64,000 nt of DNA from Limnohabitans sp. B9-3 (GTDB lineage Bacteria; Pseudomonadota; Gammaproteobacteria; Burkholderiales; Burkholderiaceae_C): the NCBI RefSeq assembly GCF_002778325.1, contig NZ_NESI01000006.1, positions 124,001 to 188,000 on the forward strand, given 5' to 3'. The position numbers were made by a program, and so were the translations under genes. The notes beneath the pieces are model-generated. The model searched no databases. It had not been told where the DNA came from and worked only from the letters and a program-made list of their open reading frames with translations. This document shows positions 62,896 through 64,000 of this stretch, in pieces; the stretch's first letter is position 1; every line of letters starts with the position of its first letter.

Positions 62896-64000
62896 TTATT
62901 GCGGCAAGGCAGCTGTCAGAGCATCTTGCAAGCGCGTGGCATCCAAGGTGAGCCAGCGTGCGCAAACGTGTTGATCAGGCCGAAGCAGATAGCCTGCCCC
63001 GCTGGCTTGCACGCCATAGCGCTGACGAAAATGACCTTGGTCATCGGCCAAGGTCACATCGGCACCAGCCACATGAGGACAAGCGCCCACAGCAATCACA
63101 CGGATCGGCACACCTTGGCCTCGCACAGTTGTTACGACATCAAGCAATGCACTGGGAACAGCCTCAGCCTCTGTGAAGTACAGTAAATCGAAACCACCGC
63201 CCAAATGGTCTAACAAAAAGTCATCGGGTGCCAAGCGAATGTTCTGTGGTGGTGCCCCGTGTTCAGGGCCTGCAGTGAACAAGGCGTTGTCGTCGCCTAC
63301 GCTGTTGAGCATGGAATGCGTATAAGCGTGCGGGCGCGAGGTGCGCCAGTGATACAGCGGGCGCACAAACGCCTGCGTCAGCGACAGCGACAGCACCGCA
63401 TCACGCAGCAACTGAAAGCCACCTTTCGGTGGTGCCATGAAGCGTGTGCTCTTACCCGACTCTTGAATGATTTCTCGCGCTGCACCCACGCGTTCAGCGC
63501 TGTGGTTGGCCAACAGCTTTTGACTGGTCAGGCCTTTGACGACAAACGCCAATTGCCATCCCAAAGACTGTGCGTCTTGAAACGCCGTATTCGCACCACG
63601 CACGCCAAAAATAGGCAGCAAATGCGCGGCATCGCCCGTAAAAATCACGCTGCCATGCACGAAGTCAGGCAAGGTCAAGGTGCGGGCAGAGTACACAGAG
63701 CTCCAATCCATCTCCCATGTCGCACCAGCATGGCCAATCATGGCTAACTGGGCATCAATGCGGGTCTTCAACGACTCCGGCTTTAAGGCCTCTTCGGGCG
63801 TCTCACCCTCGGGCAATTGGTAGTCCACACGCCAAATGCCATGCGGCTCGCGGTGCATCAGGATGGTGTTGCCGCGGTTCCAATCGGGGTCGAAATACGC
63901 CAAACGCTCGGTTGGCAAAGGTAAATCAATCTTGATGTCCGCAATCACAAAGAAGCCTTCGTAAGAAGCGCCTTCCATTTGTAGATTCATGGCACTGCGT
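62896..64000 (-). CDS. FAD-dependent monooxygenase, N-terminus beyond the window
   Basis: About 368 codons of the C-terminal part are visible; the open frame continues past the right edge, so an internal ATG at 63990 is not the start. The visible part begins RSAMNLQMEGASYEGFFVIADI and includes the second FAD motif GSVIFTGDAAHLLPIFGVRGANTAFQDAQSLGWQLAFVV. A thioredoxin-like C-terminal domain follows with GQGVPIRVIAVG and LLRPDQHVCARW. It belongs to the same broad hydroxylase family as the two at 17939 and 20591 but differs in the FAD segment. It heads the DUF2783 and enoyl-CoA hydratase unit. Confidence 0.92.
   Translation of the reverse strand, partial: RSAMNLQMEGASYEGFFVIADIKIDLPLPTERLAYFDPDWNRGNTILMHREPHGIWRVDYQLPEGETPEEALKPESLKTRIDAQLAMIGHAGATWEMDWSSVYSARTLTLPDFVHGSVIFTGDAAHLLPIFGVRGANTAFQDAQSLGWQLAFVVKGLTSQKLLANHSAERVGAAREIIQESGKSTRFMAPPKGGFQLLRDAVLSLSLTQAFVRPLYHWRTSRPHAYTHSMLNSVGDDNALFTAGPEHGAPPQNIRLAPDDFLLDHLGGGFDLLYFTEAEAVPSALLDVVTTVRGQGVPIRVIAVGACPHVAGADVTLADDQGHFRQRYGVQASGAGYLLRPDQHVCARWLTLDATRLQDALTAALPQ

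Overview
The window comes from an aerobic anoxygenic phototroph of the Burkholderiales. I infer a Comamonadaceae relative such as Limnohabitans or Rhodoferax. The evidence is a proteobacterial type-II photosynthesis cluster with spheroidenone-pathway genes, orphan Bug-type (TctC) binding proteins, and small catabolic operons of the kind common in that family. The genus is inference. I saw no rRNA, tRNA, insertion sequence, phage or CRISPR. No gene-free stretch exceeds 300 bases; the largest gap (54235-54475) is a dense regulatory region.

Region 1 (1-15.2 kb) is a photosynthesis superoperon on the minus strand. In order of transcription it reads crtE, crtF, bchC, bchX, bchY, bchZ, pufB, a 74-residue membrane protein, pufA, pufL, pufM, pufC, a terminator, crtA and crtD (cut by the left edge). 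Paired TGT-N12-ACA palindromes (PpsR/CrtJ type) lie upstream of both crtE and bchC with the same 26-bp spacing. A long stem-loop separates pufA from pufL. Beside the cluster are an alpha/beta hydrolase and, on the plus strand, a second BchC-like gene that is apparently coupled to a small open reading frame.

Region 2 (15.2-25.9 kb) is catabolic. It holds a DMT exporter, a class II aldolase, an SDR, two paralogous FAD monooxygenases flanking a Bug receptor, and a Bug receptor plus UxaA-family dehydratase pair facing a LysR regulator.

Region 3 (25.9-32.2 kb) looks like a D-apionate operon. It carries an ApnO-like oxidoisomerase, a TRAP binding protein without its permease, an attenuating terminator, a RuBisCO-like protein, a four-carbon acid sugar kinase (OiaK-like), a GntR regulator and a metallo-beta-lactamase-fold hydrolase.

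Region 4 (32.4-40.6 kb) is a two-partner secretion locus. It has an FhaC-type transporter and a 1605-residue exoprotein with eight 85-residue tandem repeats, followed by an L,D-transpeptidase-like protein, a low-affinity iron permease-like protein and a Lys/Asp-rich secreted protein.

Region 5 (40.7-55 kb) holds an oxidoreductase and aldehyde dehydrogenase pair, a MacAB-like export system, and a dipeptide ABC transporter operon with a GntR regulator and a gamma-glutamyltransferase. A cluster of TTGCA/TGCAA palindromes lies upstream of the transporter.

Region 6 (54.5-61.7 kb) is an allophanate/carboxybiuret-type nitrogen operon: atzF, an ABC importer, atzG, atzE, atzH and gntR. A good sigma-54 promoter sits directly upstream of it. 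The right edge (61.8-64 kb) carries an enoyl-CoA hydratase, a DUF2783 protein and the C-terminal part of a third FAD monooxygenase.
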